Source: Tulasnella sp. 424
Taxonomy: Eukaryota; Basidiomycota; Agaricomycetes; Cantharellales; Tulasnellaceae
NCBI GenBank assembly: GCA_019633425.1
Contig: WSUB01000048.1
Coordinates: forward strand, 62,001 to 126,000
Reading direction: 5' to 3'
DNA: 64,000 nucleotides
Shown: piece after piece, positions 43,290 through 55,270 of the stretch
Layout of the letters: each line of letters begins with the position of its first letter
How positions within the stretch are numbered: the first letter of the stretch is position 1
Notes under the pieces: model-generated
The model's input: only the letters and a program-made list of their open reading frames with translations
What the model was told of the DNA's origin: nothing
Database searches by the model: none
Position numbers and translations under genes: made by a program

Positions 43290-45524
43290 TCATTCTGCCC
43301 GCCTTTCCTGCGCCATTCTCTGTCCAAGCCGCTTCATGAGACTAGGCATAGATGTTCGCTGGTCATCCTCAGAGTCGTTGCTGGACCCCGAGTCTGAAGT
43401 TCGATCCATTTGATCACATTGGCTTTCCAAGTAAAGTTTAAATTTATTCCTAAGTTCCTTGAGGATGTTCTGTTTCGTCTCTTCAGTGGCTTCAAGTGGC
43501 GGACTCCAGCTGTAGACTTTCCCGTGCTCTACAATGTCTCCATCGTTGACGTTGAGGGCTTTCAGTAGTGCGGCGCAACAGAAACAGCAGCGTTTTGATA
43601 TCCCGATCAAGCATTTCTGGCCCTAACTCGAGAGGAACGTATCATTAAAAGGCTTAGTATAAATAACTCGACACCACCCACCGCCGGACTCTTCTGAAGG
43701 ATTTTGTAAGCCAGCTGTGCCTCACAGTGAATGCCGCCGCGAAATCCTGATCCCCATGAATCCGATACCGCTTCATCGGTTAACTCCCGATTTGCAAGTG
43801 TTTGGAGGAGCCCTTCCCTGGCACCACTCTGACATCGTGCCACAGCGTTTGTGCGAAGAATGCCTATCATCAAGTTTACATCGGATTTAGGGAAAATCGA
43901 CTTCACTGTGTCGACGAGAGAGGCTTGCTGATTAGGGGAAGGGGATATTGGCGCTACTGTGACGTCGATGGCTAGGTTCTTCGACAAAATCCCGAGTTTC
44001 TTCGGGCCCCGTTCAAGATCCTCGAACCCATGATGCCACTGGGTGATAGACTTCATCCAATGACGAGTCATTCTAGTAACCTGGGACCAGAATTTTGAAA
44101 TGACGTCGTGCATGTCCTCCACCTGTTCGGTTTTTCTCCCGGACCGAGCGTTCCCCGTCGTCTCAACGTCGCTCGTTGCGTCTTCGTCATCAGACTCGTC
44201 GGAGTTATCGACATCAATCGTTTCCATTGGTTGGGGGCTTGTTGGTTGGCCTACATGCGCTGTGGAAGGTGGAGAATGTCCAACGGATTCTTGACTTGGA
44301 AAGGCTCGACCAGTGCTAGGAGTACCCTGTTCACGATGTATTTCTGAGCCCTGCTATATGAAATAAGATTGGATGACGAAATCATGAGCCGGAAAGATAC
44401 TCACTAGTCGACGTTCAAGCAGAGGGGCCATCCTTTCCATGACGATCCAAAAGCTCGGCGAATGATGTGCCAAGAGGAATATGAAGCCCATGTATTCTTC
44501 GACCTCGTCGAGAAGGTCTAGTGCAGATTGAAACTCCTCCTCCTTGATTTTATCCCGTTTGATTTTCAGTTTTTGAATATTGGTGAGAGTAGTTTCAAGA
44601 TGTCCAAGACAATCCTTGAAGCAAGTCCATACTGCCCACTGCTCCTCGATGTCGAGGATCAAACGGTACGGTTTTGCGGTCGAGAGTTCGAACTTGCGTT
44701 CAGGGTACACCCCTTTTAGTACGATCTTCAACGTTGACTCGTCCTTAGTAGCCAGTCTTCGTGGTATAACGACGTCCTTGGTGCTGTTCGCGCGATAGTC
44801 GTCAAGTGTGATCTCGTTCACAGTAGATAGAAATAAGGCCTTGTAACGGGATTGATACCCGGTAATCTTAGACTTAAACCGCCGAAGGATCTTGTCAAAG
44901 CAGAAGGAGTAGAGGTAACGACGTAAAACCCTGGTCGCATTTCCTCTATCATCTGCTGTTTCGGTTTGGTACACGCATCTAAGTAGATGCTGAAGGATGA
45001 CGCCATGGGCTTTTGGAGAGATGTGTTTGGGACCCCTGCCAGTAGGGCACGATCAGAACGATAGCAGACGAGTTGTGAGGTTACACACCATTGAAGGCAA
45101 CACCGGGCCGGTTCTCTGAGGATATCAGGCGATACATCGTTTAATAACTCGGAGTGTTCGTTTTTGCTATTGATGGCAAAACATTAAATTCCCCGCTCAT
45201 GCAGGCTCATGCTATCTTGACGCACCTGTAATCCGGATTCTTCACGACGGCGAGCCGACCCGCATCGCTTTCGGCTTGTACGGTTTGGAATGTGACGTGA
45301 TTGTCCTCAACTAGAGCCGTAGTTGCTGCAACATCGCCAGATGCGCCAGACACGAAGAAAAGCGACATGCGGTCGAACTGGTCATATCGACCACTTTGGT
45401 GGTACCGGTTCTTATCTCCTGAGTTGGGCGAGAAAAGAGCTAATGCCGTGGTTAGAGAACGTATGTCTAAGTCTGTTTGACTGAGGGTTTGGGGGTGGGG
45501 CAAAGCGCTAGTGGAATCTGCCAT
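43290..45524 (-). CDS. OTT_1508-like deaminase-fold protein, free-standing copy (D1)
   Basis: Minus-strand exons 45524-45226, 45166-45089, 45035-44405, 44353-43682 and 43622-43290 (670 residues). A further 5' exon (from ATG 45888, joined in phase across 45705-45540 or nearby) is possible. A helical region comes first ('YLYSFCFDKILRRFKSK', 'SPSFWIVMERMAPLLERRL'), then an acidic linker and a C-terminal domain with 'GGIHCEAQLAYKIL' and, after an intron, 'LIGISKRCCFCCAAL'. The spaced HCE and Cys-x-x-Cys motifs are the zinc-binding signature of the deaminase superfamily; the arrangement fits the OTT_1508-like family (PF14441), which is expanded in basidiomycetes. Catalysis is unproven. Intact in this model. 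Confidence 0.65.
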
Positions 45525-45888
45525 CGGAGTCTGAGTGGTCGCAAACTGAGGGACGAATGGGTTCGCCGCTATGTCCGATATTCTCCGCTGAGGTCACCCG
45601 AAACTGTCGCGACCGAGCTGTTCCCGAATTCAGAAAGGAATTAAGTATGCGGTTGCGGAACTCATAGGGGCAACCGAGGTGTTCGAAAAACAAGGACCCA
45701 AGCTTGTTGAAGGAAGGTGCAGTTGTGGGGTCAGCTGCGGGCTCGGGGAGCGCGAGATGTCGGCTTACATCGACTTTTCGCTCCTTGACACGATGAATTT
45801 CAGCGTGATGTCCACTCTGATCTTTAATTTTTGATCCAAGTTGTGGACATAGAGATGGAGTCGAGTTCTTACCTTGGCCCCCCCTCAT

Positions 45889-46205
45889 TTTGCACTTGGC
45901 GTACGTCCTAGTCCTTTTCTCTCCGATTCATATCGTCACTTGATGAAAGCAGTATGTCGGAAGCGTCGTTTCCTCGCGCGGCATTTGGATTCGTGGGGAC
46001 GAACTGATCTTAACGAGTCTTCTCTAAGTGTTGCTTATCTTGATCCGCGAGCGGAGGCGTCAAATTTCTCGGATGGGTACGACACAGATAGGAAGCGGCT
46101 TTTGAAAACGCGTGTAGGTGATTACAAAACAGATCAACTGATAGACTGTCAGACGAAACTCTTCACGCACTACTTAGACCCTACACTAGCTATTACGCCT
46201 TAACG
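45889..46205. other. Intergenic between the two deaminase copies
   Basis: A 109-codon plus-strand frame (45874-46203) is present but shows no family features and would overlap the 5' end of D1; I see no gene. Confidence 0.3.
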
Positions 46206-47939
46206 CTATTCCATCGCCTTGATTTTCGTGATGAGGTAATCCACCAGAAGTGGACTAAGACCTCCATTCGAGTCGTTGCCGGACCCCGAGTCAGGAGTTC
46301 TGTGCCCCCGGCGATCGCAGCCTTTCAAGTAAGCTTCAAATTTTTCTCTGAGCTTCTTCAGGACGATCTGTTTCGTCTCTTCAGAAGCTTCACATGGTGG
46401 GCTCCAGCTGTAAATTTTCCCGTGCCCGACAATGTCCCCGTCATTCACTTTGAGGGCTCTGAGTAGCACCGCACAACAGAAACAGCAGCGCTTTGATACA
46501 CCGATCAAGCATTCGTGTCCTAAATTGGAAGAAACGATTATTGGAAGGATCGATAGAAACAAGTCGGCACCACCCACCGAGCTCCTTTGGACGATGTTGT
46601 AGGCCAGCTGCGCCTCACAGTGGATGCCACCGAGAAATCCTGACTCCCACATCTCCGATACCGCTTCATCTGTTAAATCCTGATTTCCAAGCGCTTGAAG
46701 GAGCTCTCCGGTGGCACCGTTCAGAGATAGCGACGTGGCGTTTCCTCGAAGAATGCTTAACGCAGCCTCTACATCGGAGCTGTAGGACGTTGATTTGATC
46801 GTTTCGATGAGGGAGGTCTGCCGGGATGGGAGAGGAGACATGGGTGCTACTGTGACGTCGATAGTCAGGCTCTTCGACAAGATCCCGAGTTCCCTTCGGC
46901 CGTGTGCAAGGTCTTCCATTCCATGGTGCCACTGGGTGATAGATTTCATCCAATGACGGATCATTATGGTAACCCGAGACCAGGACTTTGAAATGACATC
47001 ATGCAAATCTTCTGGCCGTTCTGTCTTTCTCGCGGAGCGACGACTCGGATTGCGTGTTGTCTCCACATCGCTTGTTGCATCGTCATCATCTGACCACTCC
47101 GAACTGTCCGCATCAGCCGTTGCCGTCGAATGGGGGCTTGATGGATGATCGCCCGGACCTGTTTGTGTTGTGGAGGATGGGGGAGAATATTCAGCCGAGT
47201 CTTGACCTGGCTCTGGGTGACGGGTTGGACTAGCGCTAGGAGTACGGTTGCCACGCGTTTCAGGACCCTGTTATAAAAAATAAGCTCGACAAATCCATCC
47301 GCCAGGGAGATACCTACTAGTCGCAGTTCAAGCAGGGGGGCCATTCTTTCCATGACAATCCAGAAGCTTGGTGAGTAATGTGTCAAGAGAAAAATGCCGG
47401 CCATGGCCACGTTAAGCCCATCGAGATGTGCTAGCGCAGACTCTATCTCCTCCTCCTTGATCTTGTGTGGTATCCCTTTCAGAGCCTGAAGGTCGCGAAG
47501 ACAGTCTTGTGCCTTTCCAAGGAAGTGCTTGAAGCACTCCCAAAGATTCCACTGATTCTCAGTGTCGAGAATCAGTCGCTTATCAGCGAGCTTGACATTG
47601 CGGCGAGGTAATAGCGCTTTGAGTAAGGCGTATATTCTCGTTTCGTCCCTAGAGGCGAGCCTTTGTGGCAAAACGACTTCCTTTTCGCTATATGTTCGGT
47701 ATTCTTCAAGCGTGATACTGTCGGTCGGCGGTAAAAGCAAGGAGACGTAATGGGGCTTAAAGCCCGGGATTTTAGAGTTAAACCGCCGAAGGATCTTGTC
47801 AGTGCAGAATGAGTAAATGTAGCGGTGGAGAACCTCGGCCCGTTGATTTCTGTCCGCTGGTATTTCCACTTGATACATCGATTTAAGAAGGTGCTCGAGG
47901 ATAGCGCCGTGGGTCTGGGGAGAGATGCTTTTGGGACCC
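46206..47939 (-). CDS. OTT_1508-like deaminase-fold domain, copy fused to NACHT-WD40 gene (D2)
   Basis: Minus-strand exons 47939-47318, 47267-46571 and 46519-46206 (about 544 residues; the last intron, 51 nt, is in frame and may be retained). It aligns with D1 from D1's third exon onward: 'ISPQTHGAILEHLL', 'RYIYSFCTDKILRRF', 'HYSPSFWIVMERMAPLL', acidic linker, 'GGIHCEAQLAYNIV' and 'LIGVSKRCCFCCAVLL'. The metal-site residues HCE and CxxC are kept. It lacks D1's first two exons. Instead, the splice acceptor before its first exon is followed upstream, within about 45 bp, by WD40 sequence of the kinase-NACHT gene, so it may be the 3' part of a chimeric gene. The frame is open 5' into the WD40 region but in a different register, so fusion needs splicing. 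Confidence 0.65.
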
Positions 47940-47984
47940 CTAGGACACCGCGATAAGAACACAAACTGGTCTCGTCTGTGAGGT

Positions 47985-50900
47985 CGTAGGATCCGGATGC
48001 CAGAACATTGCCGTCTGGTGAGAACGCGACGGACACAACGAAGCCGTTGTGGCCTGTCAGTGGCTGGCCCAAAGGCGTTCCCGTCTGAACATCCCACAAT
48101 TGAACCGTAAAGTCATCCGATCCGGATGCCAGAACCTCACCATCCGGCGAAAATGCAACTGTGTTCACATAATCACCAGCGCCTCTAGTCCACAGATTCG
48201 CTGACCATGTTAAGGGCTGAACACCGCGCAGCGTTCTGATTTTCGCGTGCTCCCCATAGCATTTCCATAGCTGAGTCTCCTGAGGACAGTGGGAAAGTGC
48301 CGAAATATAAATGTGGAGCGCTCCGAAGGAAATCGGCTCTGAAAATGCGACGATGAACCGCTGGGCATCATTCCACAATGTGGTTAGAGACTTGGAATCG
48401 AAAATCGCCTCGTCATGAGATCGCTGTGACAGTCTATTCAGTACACCCAGTTGAATTGAGAAATTGAATCCGACCGGTAGACTCACCGAGAGCCATGAGT
48501 ACACGCGTTTTGCGATCACAATTGCCTCCGTAGTACCTCCAATCAGGCTCATTACTTCAAGCCAGTACAGGAGCTTCCCTGTGCTGAACCGTTCGAATTC
48601 CGCTGCTTGGCCATCGGGGCCCTCTGCGACCAGCTTCGACCACTCCGCCCCTTCGGTCAGATGAATGGACCAAGCTCGGCTGCAGTAACGAATAGCCGGG
48701 GACACCTCCCGTTCGATAACATCCTGCATCTCCGAGTTCGCCTTCGAGAGGTCCGACAGGTTGCAGATATTCTCCTTCAGACATCGAACCATGATGCTAA
48801 GGCATAGACTTGCAAGTCGTTCATGGTGCTGATGTACATCGATATAGTACCCCAGTTCCTTGCATCGCTGCTCGTTAATGAGAAGGTCACGGATGGAGGT
48901 GTGCACGAGGTGCATAGATTCGGTGGGTGAAGCTGGGATGAGGAGGAGGGAGTTGAGGTCCGCAAGAATGTCTTGGCGTAGATACTCGATCACACTCTCT
49001 TGATCAACCCCTTCGAAGATGATGTTGTCACCGTAGAATGCAGCAATGGCATTAAGGGAGACGGGATACGGCGCAACAACCAGGGTTCCTAGTACGGTGT
49101 ACAGAACCGCTTGCTTCGCTGCGTCGAGCCTGACGTTCTCGAACGCCTTTGAAAGGATCTGGTGGTACAGCTCGTCGAGCCCATTCCATGTCGACGGTCG
49201 CTTGAGCAAGTCGCGTAGTCGATCTACAGGCGATCCGTTTCCAATGTACGTGATCACAGTTCGGGCCCATTGAAATAAGCCTTGTGACATATCCACCAAG
49301 CTTCTGATGTCACTGGATGCAGGCCAGTCTTCTGAGAGACCATGGTCTTCCCGAATCTGCGTGCAACCTTCCTTGATGAACCGGGCAACGTCGTCCACCA
49401 CATTGACTGACGATTCTAGATCTTCTACTAGCCACCTCCTTGGTTCGAGGGCACGAAGTAGCTGTGCCTCTGGGCGACAAGTGAGGAGGAATTTGACGTT
49501 GGTGGGAAACGAGGCAGAGTGTCGGTCAATGAGCTTGACGAAATCCACGACATCTTTGGGACTTTGAGATTCGTCAAGGGCGTCGACAATAATGAGGATA
49601 GGGTGAGGGTGATGTATGAGCTTTGAAAGGGGTACGACAAACAGGGTCTCAAATTGGACGTTGAGTCGTTGGTCCGCGATGTCCCCGTTTTGCTGCACAC
49701 TGTCTAGGACCGCATTCTTGACCTCTGGGATCAGACTGCTACCAAGCTGCCTTGCGAGAGCACAGACAATACGCGCGTTCAGCGTATTTTGGCCACGGCG
49801 GAAGTGAAAGATGGCACAAGACGCTCGGGATTGCCAGCTGTGAGCCACGGTGGATGCGATGGTGGATTTGCCTCGCCCAGCCATCCCGCGGACCCATAAC
49901 ACCCGGTCCGGGGTGGATGCGTCCCTGATCCACTCGTCAATCCGTCCCAATATTTCGACCCTGGTTCCTGGCAAGCAAACGACATCCTTGACCGCATTTC
50001 CCTGTGCTCCGTAATTTCCATCTCCCAGGCGATCGAGTAGACCACGGCTTTGCTCTTGAATTCCAGCGTTTCCTGGACACAAACGTGTTAGCCTACCCAA
50101 GGCTTCCAAATGTAAGGCTACGTTGCCTACCGAATTCAGCCAGAAGAAAACTAGTGTCCAGAGTGACGAGGAGCTAAAATTACGAAAGATTAGCCAGGGT
50201 CATTAGTAATGATGCTCCATAACGGACCTGGACTTCCTCCAACACCTTATGAATTGTTCCCTGACACCCTTCTTGACTTGGCGGGTTGGACGAAGAAAAC
50301 TTATTCCGGCCGACTCTAAAGAAATCCCGTTCTTTAATCTTCCCTCGCACCCATTCGAGTTCCCTGGAGAGGGCGTTAGAGTTCTGATATCCAACCACTG
50401 GGAGACCGGATCCCACGTACTTCCGTATATCAGTAACACGAGCACCCATATCACCGCCCCGATGCTGCCTCAACTGTTCCCCAAAGTCTTGAAGATACTT
50501 GGCCAATTTCCACGGGTTGAGCTCCAGACTGCTTAACACATTTTCGCCTTTGTTCATCGCCTAAATAGGGAACTTTAGCGGCAACGACGGACGAAAGCGA
50601 AACCATTGACTCCACCTCAACAATCTCCACCAAGTTTAGCCCTACTTCCGCGACGGCTCCAATATATTTTCCAAGAACCGGAATAACTTTTGAGTGTAAT
50701 TGCACACTTTTCAATGTCTTACGAGTGATATGTAATGATTCTCCACGCATCGCAGAGTGCTTTATGTTCGCCACGCGCACGCCTGATGGCGAAGATCCCG
50801 TGGGGATAGGATCAGCAGGGAGTAAGGGCAAGTTGCCTCCGTGTTGCGGGGCACCTGGAAACTAGAGGGCTGATGTTAGATGGAGTTCCAATGATATACG

Positions 50901-52136
50901 CGGGCTTACATCGAGATCCATGTCCCAGTGTTCGCGGGCGCCGCCGTCAGGAATAGACCCAGGGTCGGGTCCTGACAGCTGATTAGACTCTTCGTGGATA
51001 GTTTGTCCCAACAACTAGGTAAAACAAATGTGATTTTTACTATCTGGGTCGGAATGGACTGTCACGAAGGCGTACCTCCAGTACCTCCCGCATCGTGGGT
51101 CGGGCAGCTGGATCCTTCTTCCAGCAACGGCGCATAAGATTCCAGAGAGGATCATGGGGCGGTAGGTTCGGGTGGTCCTTTGGAATAGGTGGTCGGTCTT
51201 CCATCAAACGGCGGAGAATGACGTGATCCAGCAGGCCGTCAAATGGTGGTTTTCCACTCATGACCTAGCGAAACGTGCTGGCTCGTGAAACCTCCCCTAG
51301 TGCTCGCTTGCACATACTCACAGTTAAAATAAGACCACCAAAAGCGTATACGTCCGACTCCGGGTTTGGTTTCTGTCCAGTGGAGACTTCGTTGGCCATA
51401 TACTTCCAAGTTCCTTTGACCGATACGCTGGTTGTGAAGCCACTCTTGGTGTCCTGGACAACCTGACTCAGGCCAAAGTCTGAAAGCGCGGGATCATGCC
51501 CGTTGTTGATCAGCACATTTTCCGGCTTAATGTCGGCATGGCAGATTGGAGGGGTTCGCGAGTGCAGATGCTCTAGGCCGCAAGCTGTCTGGGAGATCTG
51601 GAAGGATATGATGAACAAAGACCTAAGGAGAGAAGATAATGTGGAAGGCGACACACCAGCCGAAGCTTCTCGCATCGGGTGAGGCCAGGATTCGCCAGTA
51701 AGTAGTCTGTTAAATTGCCGTGGTGGCACCAAGGGCTAATGAGCCACGGGTGGGGGTACGAACGATATCCGAGTAGGGGATGAAGGTTTGGGTGTTTCGC
51801 TTGGCTCCAAACGAAAGCTTCTCGTTTTAGACGCTTTAAACAAGCAAAAGTTGAGACGTACCGCACTAAATACATATATTTCAAAATACCCACCATATCT
51901 ACTCTCCGCTTCAGCGCTTCCTGCTCAGTGTGCCTGTCCTTCGGGATAGTCCTCAGTTGCTTGATTGCCACTTGAACTCGCTCGCCCTGAGGGCTTATCC
52001 AGAACCCGCGATAGATATCTGCATAACCGGCGGTCATCGTAGGTTGCTCAGGAACTTCTATGAACCCTGTGAGTTCTTCGACTGTCTCGAAGAACTCCAA
52101 CTGTCGGCCAGGTTGAACGAGTGAACTCGATTCCAT
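47985..52136 (-). CDS. Kinase-helical bundle-NACHT-WD40 protein, copy 1 (WD40 truncated, joined to D2)
   Basis: Minus-strand exons 52136-51894, 51833-51657, 51597-51322, 51264-51076, 51014-50910, 50861-50616, 50560-50455, 50397-50228, 50173-50131 and 50072 to the breakpoint at about 47985; all phases agree with copy 2. Kinase at about residues 35-295: 'QVAIKQLRTI', 'HADIKPENVL' (HRD Arg replaced by Ala), 'DFGL', 'ANE' in place of APE, 'SDVYAFGG'. A helical region at about 345-515 ('TLKSVQLHSKVIPVLGKYIG') resembles the four-helix N-terminal domain of fungal NLRs and MLKL. NACHT follows, with Walker A 'GMAGRGKST' near residue 585 and Walker B 'LIIVDALDES', then the helical 'YCSRAWSIHL...WLEVMSLIG' region and 1.5 WD40 repeats. 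STAND NTPases oligomerise on ligand binding; allorecognition or defence is inferred. Confidence 0.75.
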
Positions 52137-52354
52137 CAAAGAGACGTTTGGATCTGAACTTCGGTTTGTTTCAGTCCTTTTGTATGAGATTGTGTGACGT
52201 GGGACCGGGTCAGCGAGGCCAAATGCAAACCACCCGGGTGCTTGTTCGAGGATGACGAAATCTCCATCCTGCTTACCTTTTTCGACCAAGGTAGAGGTTT
52301 CAACCGTATACGGCTCGGGATATCAGTTATACACAAGAGAAAGAGAGCACAACG

Positions 52355-52558
52355 TTAGGCGGTGGTGGCCGGGTTCAGTTGCACACCGAAGACACGTGTT
52401 TGTTCTGACCTAAGCTTGAACAAGCAGACGAAGAGAATGATGATGAGGGCCACGCCGATCATAATCGCGTCCAACCTGGACATCGCCGAAGACATGTCCT
52501 TGAGCGACACCAAGAGGGCTTTCCATTCGCGGTGGATGCGTTGAACTGCTTCGCGCAT
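52355..52558 (-). pseudogene. Fragment resembling a fungal MscS-type channel
   Basis: A 67-codon ATG frame with 'REWKALLVSLKDMSSAMSRL' followed by one hydrophobic segment ('IMIGVALIIILFVCLF'). This resembles the stretch before and within a transmembrane helix of fungal mechanosensitive (MscS/Msy-like) channels, which are far longer, so it would be a fragment. The identification is from memory and uncertain. Confidence 0.35.
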
Positions 52559-52689
52559 TGCCTAGTGGTCATCTTCACCCTCGCAGAGCACTCCAGTAGC
52601 GCCGACGCCGACGCCCTATACCAGAACGCAGGCACAAAGTGCGGCCATTATTTCGAGGAAAACGCAAACGTCGCGCTTCACAGGTAGCT

Positions 52690-52870
52690 ACTAGTCAACT
52701 ATTCTTTCCCAATTGACCTCTACTACTCGGCCGATTACCACCCACAATCTCCGGATCGAACCCATCGTCACTTTCATACGTCGGAAGTCTCCTAACCGTG
52801 GGTTTCGGCACCTTCAACGTACCTCATTCCATCTCATCGTCCTCCTCGAACCAATCGAAGATTGTCACGA
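52690..52870 (-). pseudogene. Truncated copy of the right-edge gene
   Basis: Nearly identical to the C-terminal codons of the gene at 63691-64000 ('DDGFDPEIVGG', 'RPSSRGQLGKNS'), but a Trp codon has become TGA after 'DEME' and the 5' part is missing. Shows that the duplication that made the two kinase-NACHT genes extended past their 5' ends. Confidence 0.65.
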
Positions 52871-52921
52871 TCCCGAAAAACAAAAGGTTTATGGCCAAGG
52901 TACAAAATGGTAAACACCTAC

Positions 52922-54899
52922 CTCTTCACTTCCAGGCTCGGTTAACCGTTTCTGGAGCTCGCGTTCTAGCAAGTGTTGGAATACCGCTGATGATACGGCA
53001 ACCCCGGACACTTGACCGATTCCTCGGAAGAGTTGGGTGAAACCCGTACCCACCGCGAGCATAGAATCTGATTGGAAAGGAGTGGCATAGGTTTGGCAAA
53101 TAGAACCGTGAATTTGAGTTAAATTGAAGAAAATGTTTATTCTGTCGGCTTACGGGGGATTGACGCCAGGAGTGCGACTTTAGGGACGAGGGAAAAGGTC
53201 AGAAAAAGACGACATTCTAGCGTTGGTCGGCGTTTCGGATTCCTTTCCCAACTCACTCAAAGCCGATTGTAGGACCACGGCATTTCCAAATCCCAAAGGA
53301 ATCTAAGGTCGAAAGCACAAGGAAAGAGGTCAGCCGCCAAGTCCCTCTATCACGAAGACGCGCATCAGCCTATGGAACTCACGATACTCAGCCACTGAGT
53401 GATAGCCCACGAGTTCTTTTGGAGTCTGGCGAGAAGCAAAGCAGCAAATGTAGGCAAGATCCCAAACATGGTCGTGAGGGACTTGTATTTTCCCGTATGG
53501 TGCATCATGTACCCTGCGAAGAGAGAGCCGATACTAGGCAGGGAGGAGATCAACGACAAAGGTAAGTAAGGAGTTTAGGGGGTACGTACCTCATGGAAAT
53601 AGAATTAGGCATGATATGTAGTCCTGGATGATTAGGAACCTGGAGTAAAGGGTTGAGTGATGAATCGCAGACTCGAGTCCATTTACTTACCTGCAACTGT
53701 GACACTCGTGCGTTGAACCGTCTCAAACCTAGACTCAAGAATGAATCTCGTTATTATCCGCTCGCGTATTCAACAAAAAAAAACGGGGTGCCTGCTCACC
53801 ACATCCGAAGGTAAAACTGCACCGAGAAATTGCAAACTGACACGATCATGTTCGAGACCCTTACAAGCAGGGGCGTTCTTTGCACGAGCAAGTTGGGGGC
53901 CAAGACTGGTTCCGCGGCGACGAAGAGTTTCGCGAAGATGAACGCGACGAACCACGTTGCGGTGGAGATGATCGACATTATGACGCCCGGGTGAGAGAAC
54001 GGGAGGTCTTCGTAGTATTTGAGCGAGAGGAACATGATGTACGACGCGACAGCGCAGAGCAAGGTCAGGCATCCCCAGTAGTCGATCCGTTTGAGGACTT
54101 GGAGTGGAGATTCGCTTCGGCCGGGAGTTGCGTAGGTGAGGTTGATGGTGATCGGTGTGAAGGAGAGAAGGAAAACCGGTGCTGGGATAGTGAGAGGGAT
54201 CAAGCCGCTATCCGTCAGCAGTCTTTCTAGCAGGAGAAACGTCTGACGGAGCATAACTTCTCACCTTGAAGGCAGAATGCATATCTCCATCCGAGCCTGT
54301 CTGATATGTACCCTCCTATTTGGACCGCCCAAGCCAAGTCCGAGGCCGACGGAGATGTTGGCGTAGCCTTGGGTAAGACTTCGGTCTCGCATGGAGTAGA
54401 GGTCGGATACGCAGATGGACGAGGCTGTGAAGATCCCTCCTCCACCAAGTCCAGCGAGCTTTTGAATCAAGGGCCAGTTAAGCTCTTAGACCGAACTTGG
54501 AATCGCAGAGCAAGATAACCCACGAAGCGAGCAGTAATGAGAAGCTCCAATCTCTTACAAAATCCACATGCGACGGTTCCCAGAGCGCAGAAGAATACCA
54601 CTGTTTGATAAGCTGCTCGACGACCTGCGGCGTTGCTTAGACGTCCGTATAGGGGTGTGAACGTGCATGTCGCGAGAAGGAAGCTGAGCTCCGAGTTACG
54701 TTAGAAGTTTGACTTTTCGCGCAGGGGCGAGTGGGGAGGATACGTACGATGTGCCGAGCCAGCTGATTTGATTTGCACTTGTAAATTCTGAGGCAAAGGT
54801 CGAGAGCACTAGGTGGGAATGAATAGGGGGGTGGTCAGCGAGAAAAGTATTGAGAGGAGGACAAGCAGTAAATGATATATGCTCACGTGTCGCCACCAT
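52922..54899 (-). CDS. MFS transporter, degraded at both ends
   Basis: Multi-exon MFS gene on the minus strand. Readable order: 'STFASEFTSANQISWLGTS', 'FTPLYGRLSNAAGRRAAYQ', 'GLGGGGIFTASSICVSD', 'GGYISDRLGWRYAF', 'EPVLAPNLLVQRTPLL', 'VCNFSVQFYLRMW', 'HIMPNSIS', 'GSLFAGYMMHHTGKYK', 'TGFTQLFRGIGQVSGVAVSS', ending at 52922 with 'LTEPGSEE' before a GT donor. This matches the fungal MFS group of vacuolar basic amino acid and related transporters. Upstream of the ATG at 54899, in-phase coding for TM1 is broken, though exons to about 55270 look transporter-like. The last exon is absent: about 50 bp beyond the donor the sequence switches to the duplicated fragment at 52870. Probably non-functional or making an altered C-terminus. 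Confidence 0.55.
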
Positions 54900-55270
54900 T
54901 GTTGCTATAGTGCGCGAAATTTAACAGGAGAGCCGAATTATTCGTTGAAGAGCTCGGCGAGAAGTTTTGGATGTAGTTACAGTTCACAGCCTGCCGGTCA
55001 CACGACAAGTTAGAGATTACAAACTGGGAGCATTAGAAAGAAGCGCTCACCGGTAGAAATTTTGCTAGCCATAAGCCGCAGGGAGTAGCTAATCTCTGTC
55101 GCTTCGAGACGTCAAGGGGATCCAGCTCCACGTTTCCCGGCAAAGGCAGCTCTCTTCTGGTCGCAAGGTCTTTAATTGGGAGGGCGTCATCTGAGTCGGT
55201 CGAACTTCTGCTAGCTAGGAATGATTAGCTTCCTCACTGAGGTGGCACGGTCCCTTCGCCCCGTTGTTTT

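Noticed and set aside
45874..46203. 109-codon plus-strand frame between D1 and D2
   Set aside because: No domain, no splice context, and it overlaps the proposed 5' exon of D1.
46964..48097. Continuous frame from D2 into the WD40 region as a direct unspliced fusion
   Set aside because: Upstream of 47940 this frame reads the WD40 DNA in the wrong register, so it is not a true WD40-deaminase reading frame.
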